A stretch of DNA of 14,212 nucleotides from JBAYJY01 sp041664945 (GTDB lineage: Bacteria; UBP15; UBA6099): the NCBI GenBank assembly GCA_041664945.1, contig JBAYJY010000111.1, positions 1-14,212 of the forward strand, given 5' to 3'. A program made the translations under genes and the position numbers. Shown one piece after another: positions 1 through 6,270 of the stretch. How positions within the stretch are numbered: position 1 is the stretch's first letter; every line of letters begins with the position of its first letter. The notes under the pieces are model-generated. The model made no database searches, had not been told where the DNA came from, and saw only the letters and a program-made list of their open reading frames with translations.

Positions 1-554
1 AACTCGGCGCGGCCAGCACGGCGAAAAGCGGCGGTCCGCTGCCGCCTCTCGAAATAGGAGAGGGAACGCGGATCGGAGCGCAGGCGGTTATCTGCCGCGG
101 CGCGAAGATCGGCCGCAACGGAGTCGTGGGCGACGGCGCTCTGATTCGGGAGCGAGTGACGATCGGCGACAACTGTGTAGTGGGCGCCCACGTCGTCATA
201 GAGAACAATGTGACAATAGGCGACAGAACGAAGATTCAGACGAAAGCGTATATCACGGCGATGACGACGGTCGAATCCGACGCGTTCATAGCGCCGTGCG
301 TGATAACGACAAACGATAATTACATGGGTCGGACAGAGGAACGGTTTAAATACAAAGGCGGCGCGAAGATAATGCGCGGGGCGCGGGTCGGAGCCGGCGC
401 GGTTCTGCTGCCGAACGTGACGATAGGCCGGGAGGCGTTTGTCGCCGCCGGGTCGGTCGTGACAAGGGATGCGCCCGAGGGAATGCTCGTCATGGGCTCG
501 CCCGCGAAACCGGTCCGCCCGGTCAACGAAAAGGAGAAACTCGACTACAAATGA
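1..554 (+). CDS. Sugar N-acyltransferase, left-handed beta-helix (WbpD-like), 5' end missing
   Basis: The reading frame is open from position 3, so the gene begins before the window; about 183 codons are visible. A GTG at 126 is an in-frame internal codon, not a convincing start, because hexapeptide repeats continue upstream of it (EIGEGTRIGAQAVI, then GAKIGRNGVVG). Isoleucine/valine-glycine hexapeptide turns run through most of the protein (VTIGDNCVVGAHVVI, NVTIGDRTKIQ, ARVGAGAVLLPNVTIGREAFVAAGSVV), followed by the typical ending MVMGSPAKPVR-like (here VMGSPAKPVRPV). This is the trimeric acyl-CoA or acyl-ACP dependent acetyltransferase fold. The family includes WbpD, which N-acetylates the 3-amino group of UDP-2-acetamido-3-amino-glucuronate. 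The 4-nt ATGA overlap with a WbpE-type aminotransferase supports acylation of that enzyme's amino-sugar product. The exact sugar is inferred; a QdtC-like or other sugar acyltransferase is possible. Confidence 0.85.
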   Translation, partial: LGAASTAKSGGPLPPLEIGEGTRIGAQAVICRGAKIGRNGVVGDGALIRERVTIGDNCVVGAHVVIENNVTIGDRTKIQTKAYITAMTTVESDAFIAPCVITTNDNYMGRTEERFKYKGGAKIMRGARVGAGAVLLPNVTIGREAFVAAGSVVTRDAPEGMLVMGSPAKPVRPVNEKEKLDYK

Positions 555-1786
555 AAGTCCCATTCATTGATTTGAAAGCCAGTTACAACCCTCTGCACGA
601 GGAAATCATGAAAGAGATGAACGGAGTCTTCGAGCGTTGCGATTTCGTTCTCGGCGGAGCGGTAAGGGATTTCGAGGCGGCCGTGCGCGAGTACTGCGGA
701 GTGAAATACGCTCTTGGCGTAGCGAACGGAACAGACGCGCTCGTCATCGCGCTACGCGCGCTCAACATCGGCAAGGGCGACGAAGTCATCACGACGCCGT
801 TCACGTTTTTTGCGACCGCGGAATCGATTTATGAAGTCGGCGCGAGGCCGGTTTTCTGCGACATTTCGCCGGAGAGCTACAACCTCGACCCGAAGGGCGT
901 CGAACAGTTCATAGAAGCCTATTGCGACCAGAACGAAAAAGGCATTTTCAACCGGGCGACCGGCGGCCGGGTGCGGGCGATCCTGCCCGTGCATCTTTAC
1001 GGGCTGATGGCCGACATGCAGGCGTTCAGGCACCTGCAAGAGAAATACGGACTCGACATCATAGAGGACGCTGCGCAGGCGATGGGCGCGACAGTCGACA
1101 TAGACGGGAAAGAGTTCGCGCAGGCGGGCAGCGTCGGCGACGTCGGCTGTTTTTCGTTCTATCCCAGCAAAAACCTCGGCGGCTCCGGCGACGGCGGCAT
1201 GATAGTGACGAACCGCGAGGATATTTTCGAAAAAGCGAAAGCGCTGCACGTTCACGGCAGCAGGCAGCGGTATTACCATTCGGAATTCGGATACAACAGC
1301 CGGCTCGACACGATACAGGCGGCGGTGCTGAAACTCAAACTGCCGCTGATGCCGAAATGGCTCGAAATGCGCGTAGCCAATGCGCAACTATACAACAAGG
1401 TTCTGCGCGAAAAGCTGACGGCGGCGAAAATACCGGTCGTTATGTCGGCCGAACTGCCGGAAGACGGCGCGCGGCCTGAAGGCGCGGTCGTTCTCCCCTC
1501 GGAACCAAGATGTCTTCACCACACATACAACAGCTATGAAATCCGGGTTCCGGACAGAGACAACGCGTCGAAAGCGCTCAACGAGCAAGGCGTGGGCACG
1601 ATGATCTACTATCCCCTGCCCCTCCATCTGCAGGACGTGTTCGAGTATCTCAAGCTCGGCGAAGGCGACCTGCCGGTCGCGGAACGCATCTGCGGCGACA
1701 TTCTCGCGCTGCCGCAGTACCCGGAGATCGGCGCCGATGCGATCGAGCATGTCGCGGACTGCCTTGCAGGATATCTCAAGGGCTGA
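551..1786 (+). CDS. DegT/DnrJ/EryC1 PLP-dependent sugar aminotransferase (WbpE-like)
   Basis: This 411-residue protein belongs to the fold-type I aminotransferases that turn a keto-sugar nucleotide into an amino sugar, usually with glutamate as donor. Family signatures are clear: FIDLKASY at the N-terminus, NGTDAL near residues 59-64 (phosphate-binding region), TPFTFFATAESI, PVHLYG, IIEDAAQAMGA (the Asp that contacts the PLP nitrogen), and SFYPSKNLGG with the Schiff-base lysine at Lys207. The C-terminal part has the family's YYPLPLHLQ and LALPQYPEI segments. It is about 40 residues longer than most relatives. The extra length lies near residues 122-138 and in a proline/glutamate-rich stretch near 298-320. 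The start is fixed by the ATGA overlap with the upstream acyltransferase stop; a GGAG lies at 532-535, rather far for a normal Shine-Dalgarno, so translational coupling is likely. With the acyltransferase and the downstream 2-epimerase it resembles the WbpE/WbpD/WbpI steps to a di-N-acetylated mannuronic-type sugar. Confidence 0.9.
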   Translation: MKVPFIDLKASYNPLHEEIMKEMNGVFERCDFVLGGAVRDFEAAVREYCGVKYALGVANGTDALVIALRALNIGKGDEVITTPFTFFATAESIYEVGARPVFCDISPESYNLDPKGVEQFIEAYCDQNEKGIFNRATGGRVRAILPVHLYGLMADMQAFRHLQEKYGLDIIEDAAQAMGATVDIDGKEFAQAGSVGDVGCFSFYPSKNLGGSGDGGMIVTNREDIFEKAKALHVHGSRQRYYHSEFGYNSRLDTIQAAVLKLKLPLMPKWLEMRVANAQLYNKVLREKLTAAKIPVVMSAELPEDGARPEGAVVLPSEPRCLHHTYNSYEIRVPDRDNASKALNEQGVGTMIYYPLPLHLQDVFEYLKLGEGDLPVAERICGDILALPQYPEIGADAIEHVADCLAGYLKG

Positions 1787-1848
1787 AGCCGTCTAAAGAC
1801 GCATCAGAAGAAAAAAGATAATGAGCTGGTAAAGCAACAGGCACGGCA

Positions 1849-1877
1849 CATGCACAAAAGAAAGAGTTTTGTGCATG
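1849..1877 (+). terminator. Perfect 11-bp hairpin downstream of the aminotransferase gene
   Basis: CATGCACAAAA (1849-1859) pairs perfectly with TTTTGTGCATG (1867-1877) around a 7-nt loop, 62 nt after the stop codon. A short run, GATTTTG, follows, but there is no real U-tract. It may end the sugar operon transcript or act as a 3' stabilising hairpin; an operator is also possible because the arms form an inverted repeat in DNA. Confidence 0.45.
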
Positions 1878-1887
1878 GCGCCCGATT

Positions 1888-1917
1888 TTGTTCATACGAA
1901 AGAGCAATACATATTAT
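1888..1917 (+). promoter_or_regulatory. Candidate sigma-70 promoter for the epimerase gene
   Basis: TTGTTC (1888-1893) and TATTAT (1912-1917) are separated by 18 nt, just after the hairpin and about 90 nt before the chosen wecB start. Match to the consensus is moderate. It would let the epimerase be transcribed apart from the two upstream genes. Confidence 0.35.
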
Positions 1918-1970
1918 CAGGAAATGAGTAATTATTAAGAAATGTTTTATTCGATTTAAAATATTTTTGT

Positions 1971-1993
1971 CGGGCGCGGCATGACGCGCCCCT
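1971..1993 (+). repeat. GC-rich palindromic repeat, copy 1
   Basis: GGGCGCG (1972-1978) and CGCGCCC (1985-1991) form a 7-bp stem around GCATGA. The same unit, CGGGCGC-RGCAT-then GCGCCCCT, occurs at 10704-10726 in the other part of the window. It sits in an AT-rich spacer just before wecB, and the ATG at 1981 falls in its loop. It looks like a dispersed REP-like intergenic element. Confidence 0.6.
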
Positions 1994-2007
1994 TCGAGTC
2001 ATTCGCT

Positions 2008-3078
2008 ATGAATCCGAAAATCATGAGCATAGTCGGAGCGCGGCCGCAGTTCATTAAGGCATGGGCTGTGAGCCTCGCCATCCGCGAGCGCGGGCGGCTT
2101 CAGGAGTTTCTTGTCCATACCGGCCAGCACTACGACGCTATGATGTCGGACGTTTTTTTCGAGGAACTTAACCTGCCGAAGCCGGACATACATCTCGGAA
2201 TCGGCGGCGGGAACCTCGGAAAACAGACCGAGCGCATGGTCGAAAAGCTTGAGGAAGCGATGGCCCGGGAAAAACCGGCCCTTGCGCTGATTTACGGCGA
2301 CACGAATTCGACGCTCGCCGGAGCTATCGCCGCCGCGACTCTGCGGATACCGATCGCGCACGTCGAAGCTGGCATGCGTTGCGGCGACCTGAAAATGCCC
2401 GAGGAAATCAACCGCGTTGTCGCGGACAGCGTCGCCTCAATATTCTTCTGTCCGACGGAAACCGCTGTGCGAAACCTTGAGAGCGAAGGAAAAGTAAAAA
2501 ATGTTCACCTCTCAGGCGATGTCATGCTTGACAGTTTCAATCGCTTCCAGCCTCTTGCGCTTCAGAATTCAAAGATAACAGAAACGCTTGGCCTCTCGGA
2601 CGGCGGCTACTGCCTGCTGACGGTCCACCGCGCTGAAAACGCAGATTCGCCGGAACGGCTTCGATCAATTTTCTACGGACTTTCCGGCGCCGGCCTGCCT
2701 GTTATATTCCCGGTTCACCCGAGGACGAAAAAAGCGGTCGCATCAGGGATCGCGATTCCCGACACAATACGAATGATCGAACCGCTTTCGTATGTTGACA
2801 TGCTCGCGCTGGAGTCGCGGGCGCAGATTATAGCGACAGATTCGGGAGGAGTGCAGAAGGAAGCCTATCTCGCGGGCGTTCCGTGTCTGACATTGCGAGA
2901 AACAACGGAATGGCCGGAAACGGTCGCGGCTGGCTGGAACCTGCTTGTAGGAGCCGGAGCGGCGGAGATTCGCGAAGGGCTGCGCGGGTTCCGCCCCGCA
3001 GGAGAGAGGCCCCCGATATTCGGCCCTGCCGGCGCTGCCGGAAGGATCGCTGAATCGATAGAAGTTTTTCTATCCTGA
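2008..3078 (+). CDS. wecB: UDP-N-acetylglucosamine 2-epimerase (WecB/WbpI family)
   Basis: The enzyme epimerises C2 of UDP-GlcNAc or of a related UDP-2,3-diacetamido sugar, supplying mannose-configured amino sugars for surface polysaccharide. From the chosen start it has 356 residues, normal for the family. Visible motifs are SIVGARPQFIKA, HTGQHYD, YGDTNST (catalytic Asp98), HVEAGMR (Glu120), PEEINR (the conserved Glu pair at 132-133), TVHRAEN (His207), FPVHPRTKK, and the UDP-binding ATDSGGVQKEA followed by ETTEWPE. I place the start at 2008 because MNPKIMSIVGARPQ fits family N-termini. An in-frame ATG at 1981 lies inside a palindromic repeat and would add nine unconserved residues, and 2023 is another option. 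No start has a clear Shine-Dalgarno. The sequence does not decide between WecB (UDP-GlcNAc) and WbpI (diacetamido-glucuronate) activity. The adjacent aminotransferase and acyltransferase make the WbpI-like role attractive, by inference only. Confidence 0.9.
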   Translation: MNPKIMSIVGARPQFIKAWAVSLAIRERGRLQEFLVHTGQHYDAMMSDVFFEELNLPKPDIHLGIGGGNLGKQTERMVEKLEEAMAREKPALALIYGDTNSTLAGAIAAATLRIPIAHVEAGMRCGDLKMPEEINRVVADSVASIFFCPTETAVRNLESEGKVKNVHLSGDVMLDSFNRFQPLALQNSKITETLGLSDGGYCLLTVHRAENADSPERLRSIFYGLSGAGLPVIFPVHPRTKKAVASGIAIPDTIRMIEPLSYVDMLALESRAQIIATDSGGVQKEAYLAGVPCLTLRETTEWPETVAAGWNLLVGAGAAEIREGLRGFRPAGERPPIFGPAGAAGRIAESIEVFLS

Positions 3079-3132
3079 CGTTCCGGATATCATAGATAAT
3101 TATTTCGTTGGGGCTACATTTGAATACGGGTA

Positions 3133-3162
3133 TTGATAACGGGCCTTATAACGTCTTATAAT
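3133..3162 (+). promoter_or_regulatory. Strong candidate sigma-70 promoter for glyA-nrdR
   Basis: TTGATA (3133-3138) and a perfect TATAAT (3157-3162) are 18 nt apart. The expected transcription start is near 3169, leaving a leader of about 65 nt. It lies in the 155-nt spacer after wecB and separates the housekeeping genes from the sugar genes. Confidence 0.65.
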
Positions 3163-3233
3163 GGTCAGGTTACCGGCATGGAGCATAACATTATTGCAGT
3201 CCGGCAAAACTATTTTCGGGAAGGGACAAAATA

Positions 3234-4496
3234 ATGAGTTACATAGACACGCAGTTGCATCAGATCGACCCGCAGGTCGCGAAAATACTCGAAGGTGAAT
3301 ACGAGAGGCAGACAAAAACGCTCGTGATGATACCGTCCGAGAACTATGCGAGCCGCGCGGTTCTGCAGACAATCGGCAGCATCATGACGAACAAATACGC
3401 TGAAGGCTATCCAAACGAGAGATACTACAACGGTTGCGCATACTATGACATGATAGAAAACCTCGCCCGCGACCGCGCGAAAAAGCTGTTCAAGGCGCAG
3501 CACGTGAACGTTCAGCCGAACACCGGAGCGTCGGCGAACATGGCGGCATACTACGCGGTGCTCGAACTCGGCGACACCGTTCTCGGAATGTCAACAGAGC
3601 ACGGCGGCCACCTGACGCACGGAAAGAACCTTAACTTCTCGGGCAGATTTTACGATTATCATTCATACGGAGTCAGCAAAAAAGACGAGCGGCTGGATTA
3701 CGACGAAATACGCGAGATAGCGTTGCGGGTGAAGCCGAAGCTGATCGTCTGCGGAGCGAGCGCATACCCGAGAATAATCGATTTTGAAAAATTCAGGGAG
3801 ATAGCGGACGAAGTCGGCGCGTTGATGATGGCGGACATAGCGCACATCATCGGACTCATCGCCGGCGGCGAGCACCCGGACCCGGTGCCGGTCGCGGACA
3901 TAGTGACCGCGACGACGCACAAGACGCTGCGGGGGCCGCGTGGCGCAATAATCATGTGCAAAAGCGAACTGGCGTCAAAGATAGACAAGGCCGTCTTCCC
4001 GGGAACGCAGGCAGGCCCGCTGATGCACCAGGTTGCGGCGAAAGCCGTCTGTTTCCGCGAGGCGCAGACGTTCGGCTTCAAGGAATACCAGAAACAGATA
4101 GTGCGCAACGCGGCGATACTCGCCGAAGTTATTATGGAAGCCGGATTCAGGCTGACCACCGGCGGAACGGACAACCACCTGATGCTGGTCGACCTTTCGG
4201 ACAAAGGTCTGAACGGTCGCGACGCGGCGGATATGCTCGAGGAAGCCGGCATCATAGCGAACAAGAATTCTATCCCGAACGACACGCGGCCGCCGATGAT
4301 AACGAGCGCGGTCCGCTTCGGAACCCCGGCGGTGACGACGCGCGGCATGAAGGAAGAGGAAATGAGACAGATCGGCGAATGGATCATTCAAGTCCTCACG
4401 AGCCCGCGCAATCAGGACCTGAGAATAAAAATCCGCAACGAAGTCGAAGAGTTGTGCGAACAGTTCCCGATCTACCTCGACCTGCAGAATTGGTGA
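3234..4496 (+). CDS. glyA: Serine hydroxymethyltransferase
   Basis: This cytosolic PLP enzyme converts serine and tetrahydrofolate to glycine and 5,10-methylene-tetrahydrofolate, the main source of one-carbon units for thymidylate and purines. The protein has 420 residues, the usual bacterial length. Motifs include SENYAS (35-40), YAEGYPNERYYNG (55-67), NVQPNTGASAN, THGKNLNFSG, ADIAHIIG with Asp201 and His204 near the cofactor, and TATTHKTLRGPRG carrying the PLP lysine Lys230. FPGTQAGPLMH, NSIPND and RFGTPAVTTRGM complete the pattern. Two small departures stand out: MIPSEN where most enzymes have LIASEN, and HIIGLIAGG where most have HIAGLVAAG. AAGGGA (3221-3226) sits 7 nt before the ATG and fixes the start. 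nrdR follows after 49 nt, an arrangement seen in many bacteria that links folate and deoxynucleotide supply. Confidence 0.97.
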   Translation: MSYIDTQLHQIDPQVAKILEGEYERQTKTLVMIPSENYASRAVLQTIGSIMTNKYAEGYPNERYYNGCAYYDMIENLARDRAKKLFKAQHVNVQPNTGASANMAAYYAVLELGDTVLGMSTEHGGHLTHGKNLNFSGRFYDYHSYGVSKKDERLDYDEIREIALRVKPKLIVCGASAYPRIIDFEKFREIADEVGALMMADIAHIIGLIAGGEHPDPVPVADIVTATTHKTLRGPRGAIIMCKSELASKIDKAVFPGTQAGPLMHQVAAKAVCFREAQTFGFKEYQKQIVRNAAILAEVIMEAGFRLTTGGTDNHLMLVDLSDKGLNGRDAADMLEEAGIIANKNSIPNDTRPPMITSAVRFGTPAVTTRGMKEEEMRQIGEWIIQVLTSPRNQDLRIKIRNEVEELCEQFPIYLDLQNW

Positions 4497-4545
4497 TCCG
4501 GCAAGGCGCTGCCGCCTTCCGCGTCCCGGAGAGGCTTCGAAAAAC

Positions 4546-5061
4546 ATGAAATGCCCTTACTGCGGAAATCAGGACGACAAAGTCATTGACTCGCGCACGA
4601 TCAAGGACGGGGCCGCGGTTCGGCGGCGCAGGCAGTGCCTCGCCTGCAACGCGCGTTTCACTTCCTATGAAACCGTAGAGGAAATCGAACTCCGGGTCGA
4701 AAAGAAAGACGGCAGGCGCGAAGCGTTCAACCGCAGCAAGATCATCGCCGGCATTCAAAAGGCATGCGAGAAACGCCCAATATCAAGCGAACAGATAGAA
4801 GCGGTTGTAGATAGAATCGAAGAGAAGCTGACCCGTGAGAAGAAAGAAGTCCCGACGCGCGACATCGGCGAAGCGGTAATAAAGGAACTTTCCGACCTCG
4901 ACGAAGTCGCATACGTGCGCTTCGCTTCCGTCTATCGCGAATTCAAGGACATAAACGAGTTCATGGACGAATTGAAGGGTTTGCTGATTGACAATCAGCA
5001 GCACAACTCGTCAGAGCCGCCCTCGAAAGACAAAAAGCCTCCAAAGCAGAAGCCTGAATAA
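4546..5061 (+). CDS. nrdR: Transcriptional repressor NrdR
   Basis: NrdR senses nucleotides (ATP/dATP) and represses ribonucleotide reductase genes by binding NrdR boxes. The N-terminal zinc ribbon is intact: Cys3, Cys6, Cys31 and Cys34 in CPYCGN and CLACNARFTSYE, with the basic run RRRR just before the second pair. An ATP-cone domain follows at about residues 49-139 (VEKKDGRREAFNRSKI, ACEKRPIS, IGEAVIKELSDLDEVAYVRFASVYREF). At 171 residues it is longer than the usual 150 or so. The surplus is a hydrophilic, Lys/Pro/Gln-rich tail after about residue 148, probably disordered. GGAGAGG (4528-4534) lies 11 nt before the ATG. The gene is likely cotranscribed with glyA. I saw no pair of NrdR boxes, and no nrd gene is in the window. 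Confidence 0.96.
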   Translation: MKCPYCGNQDDKVIDSRTIKDGAAVRRRRQCLACNARFTSYETVEEIELRVEKKDGRREAFNRSKIIAGIQKACEKRPISSEQIEAVVDRIEEKLTREKKEVPTRDIGEAVIKELSDLDEVAYVRFASVYREFKDINEFMDELKGLLIDNQQHNSSEPPSKDKKPPKQKPE

Positions 5062-5093
5062 TTGTTTTATCGATAACTAATGGAATTGAGTTC

Positions 5094-5138
5094 GGGGTTG
5101 CTTCGGCGCGTCCGCTGGGTCGCTTCCCGCAATGACGC
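5094..5138 (+). repeat. Dispersed intergenic repeat, copy A
   Basis: It begins GGGGTTGCTTCGGC and ends CCCGCAATGACGC, with a GTCCGCTGGGTCGCTT centre. It shares both ends with copies B (5145-5180), C (10878-10912) and D (10803-10848). It is arranged head-to-tail with copy B at a 51-nt period and fills the convergent spacer between nrdR and the PHP gene. Confidence 0.6.
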
Positions 5139-5144
5139 TTTCGC

Positions 5145-5180
5145 GGGGTTGCTTCGGCAAAAAACGTCTCGCAATGACGA
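5145..5180 (+). repeat. Dispersed intergenic repeat, copy B
   Basis: The unit runs GGGGTTGCTTCGGC, AAAAAACGTCT, CGCAATGACGA. By hand alignment 32 of 35 positions match the reverse complement of copy C at 10878-10912. It ends 2 nt before the stop codon of the minus-strand PHP gene. Confidence 0.7.
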
Positions 5181-5181
5181 A

Positions 5182-6024
5182 TTATTTGTTTATCCCCCGC
5201 GCCGAGAATTCCGACACCGGGACGCGCGTAGCTTTTCTCTTTTCAAACAATGTCAGATGAGTAAAACCCGCTTCGCGAAGCGCTTTGAATCCGCGGTTCA
5301 GATTCGAGCCGACATCCTCCGTTTTATGCGCATCCGAACCGATAGTCACCGTTTCAATGCCCGCCTTTTTCAACACCGATAGGAATTCCGCGCCCGGATA
5401 CTGAGACGCGGCCGAATGGGCGAACCCGCGGCAGTTGATCTCGAAACCGGCGCCGGCGCGTTTTATCGCCCTTGCCGCGCGTTCAGCTTCCTTTCGATAG
5501 GAGTCGAACGGAACCGGCGCGGCTTCGTTATCGTGAAACTTCCGGAAAATATCAGGATGCGCCATTACGTCGAACAAGCCTGATTCGGCGGCGAGTTCGA
5601 GCGCATTCAGCGATTTGCGATACGCCGTCAGCGGATCGTAACGCCTGAACAATTCGAGCGCGCCCTCATCTGAGGCTATTCCGCAACCATCGACAAAATG
5701 CGCGGAGCCGAGAATGATATCGAACTCGAACGAATCAATAAATTTTTCCAATTCCGGGATGCGTTTTCCGAAATAATCAATTTCAGCGCCGACGCGAACG
5801 GTAACGCCGAAACGCTCACTGATTATTCCGGCGTCCCGGCGGTGTCGTTCCAGAATTTTCTTAGTGACCTTATAGTTTTTGTAGCCGAGAATGTAATGGT
5901 CTGTGACGGCGATTTCGCGCAGCCCGCGGGAGGCGGCCGCCTGAGCGAGATCACTCAGCGAATCGCGCGCGTCCTCGGTGGCCGATGTATGAACATGATA
6001 GTCGGGCAGCGGAATCTTCTTCAT
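5182..6024 (-). CDS. PHP-domain phosphoesterase, histidinol-phosphatase (HisJ) type
   Basis: PHP-fold metal-dependent phosphatases of this size (280 residues) include HisJ, which dephosphorylates L-histidinol phosphate in histidine synthesis. The metal-binding set is complete: His10 and His12 in DYHVHTS, Asp42-His43 in VTDHYI, Glu81 in GAEIDYF, His109 in GSAHFVDG, His156 in MAHPDIF, and Asp231 and His233 in GSDAHK. EINCRG near 195-200 is also typical. The TDHY motif and overall length fit HisJ better than YcdX or polymerase PHP domains. Its start overlaps the stop of the 69-residue gene by 4 nt (ATGA on the minus strand), so it is probably translated by coupling. A GGAGGAG lies too far upstream (about 16 nt) to be its own site. 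No histidine genes are nearby, so another phosphate-ester substrate cannot be excluded. Confidence 0.85.
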   Translation of the reverse strand: MKKIPLPDYHVHTSATEDARDSLSDLAQAAASRGLREIAVTDHYILGYKNYKVTKKILERHRRDAGIISERFGVTVRVGAEIDYFGKRIPELEKFIDSFEFDIILGSAHFVDGCGIASDEGALELFRRYDPLTAYRKSLNALELAAESGLFDVMAHPDIFRKFHDNEAAPVPFDSYRKEAERAARAIKRAGAGFEINCRGFAHSAASQYPGAEFLSVLKKAGIETVTIGSDAHKTEDVGSNLNRGFKALREAGFTHLTLFEKRKATRVPVSEFSARGINK

Positions 6025-6230
6025 CTGTCGAGCGGATTTACTCCTCCGGCCGGTCCTGAGAAAAACACCAGAACGCTGATGAAATTGTCGCTCTGAACGA
6101 CGTGCTTATCTTCCAGAACCGCGAATGGATTGGCTTGTATCCAACTCGTAATCTTCAGGCCGAGTTCGTCCTTGCCGCAGTTTTTTGCTGTTTCCGCGGA
6201 GAAAACAACACACCCGCTGATCTTCGCCAT
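6021..6230 (-). CDS. Small protein of unknown function (69 residues)
   Basis: I do not recognise the family. The protein is soluble-looking, has no signal peptide or membrane span, and contains two cysteines near the N-terminus (GCVVF and KNCGKDEL). The pattern ITSWIQANPFAVLEDKHVVQSDNFISVLVFF suggests one amphipathic helix followed by beta strands, as in a small alpha/beta fold. It is judged to be a real gene for three reasons: a consensus AGGAGG Shine-Dalgarno stands 9 nt before its ATG, it starts 40 nt after the C25 peptidase stop, and its stop overlaps the PHP start by 4 nt. It may be a regulatory or accessory protein of either neighbour, which is only a guess. Confidence 0.7.
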   Translation of the reverse strand: MAKISGCVVFSAETAKNCGKDELGLKITSWIQANPFAVLEDKHVVQSDNFISVLVFFSGPAGGVNPLDR

Positions 6231-6239
6231 ATTGCATAT

Positions 6240-6245
6240 CCTCCT
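6240..6245 (-). promoter_or_regulatory. Consensus ribosome binding site of the 69-residue gene
   Basis: AGGAGG on the minus strand (CCTCCT on plus) lies 9 nt before the ATG at 6230. It is one of the strongest Shine-Dalgarno sequences in the window and supports the small gene and its start. Confidence 0.75.
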
Positions 6246-6270
6246 ATGAAAAGCGTTTGAATTTCGTTCC

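Noticed and set aside
126..128. GTG as the start of the first acyltransferase
   Set aside because: The same frame stays open to the window edge and encodes further hexapeptide repeats, so this GTG is an internal valine codon.
3698..4387. Minus-strand open frame of 229 codons within glyA
   Set aside because: glyA carries every conserved motif of its family; the opposite frame is a by-product of codon bias.
5094..5180. CRISPR-like array from tandem repeats
   Set aside because: There are only two diverged units, no uniform spacer and no cas genes; conserved ends with variable centres fit an intergenic repeat family.
5080..5382. Plus-strand open frame of 100 codons after nrdR
   Set aside because: It begins in the repeat-filled spacer and runs antisense into the PHP gene; its sequence is low in recognisable features.
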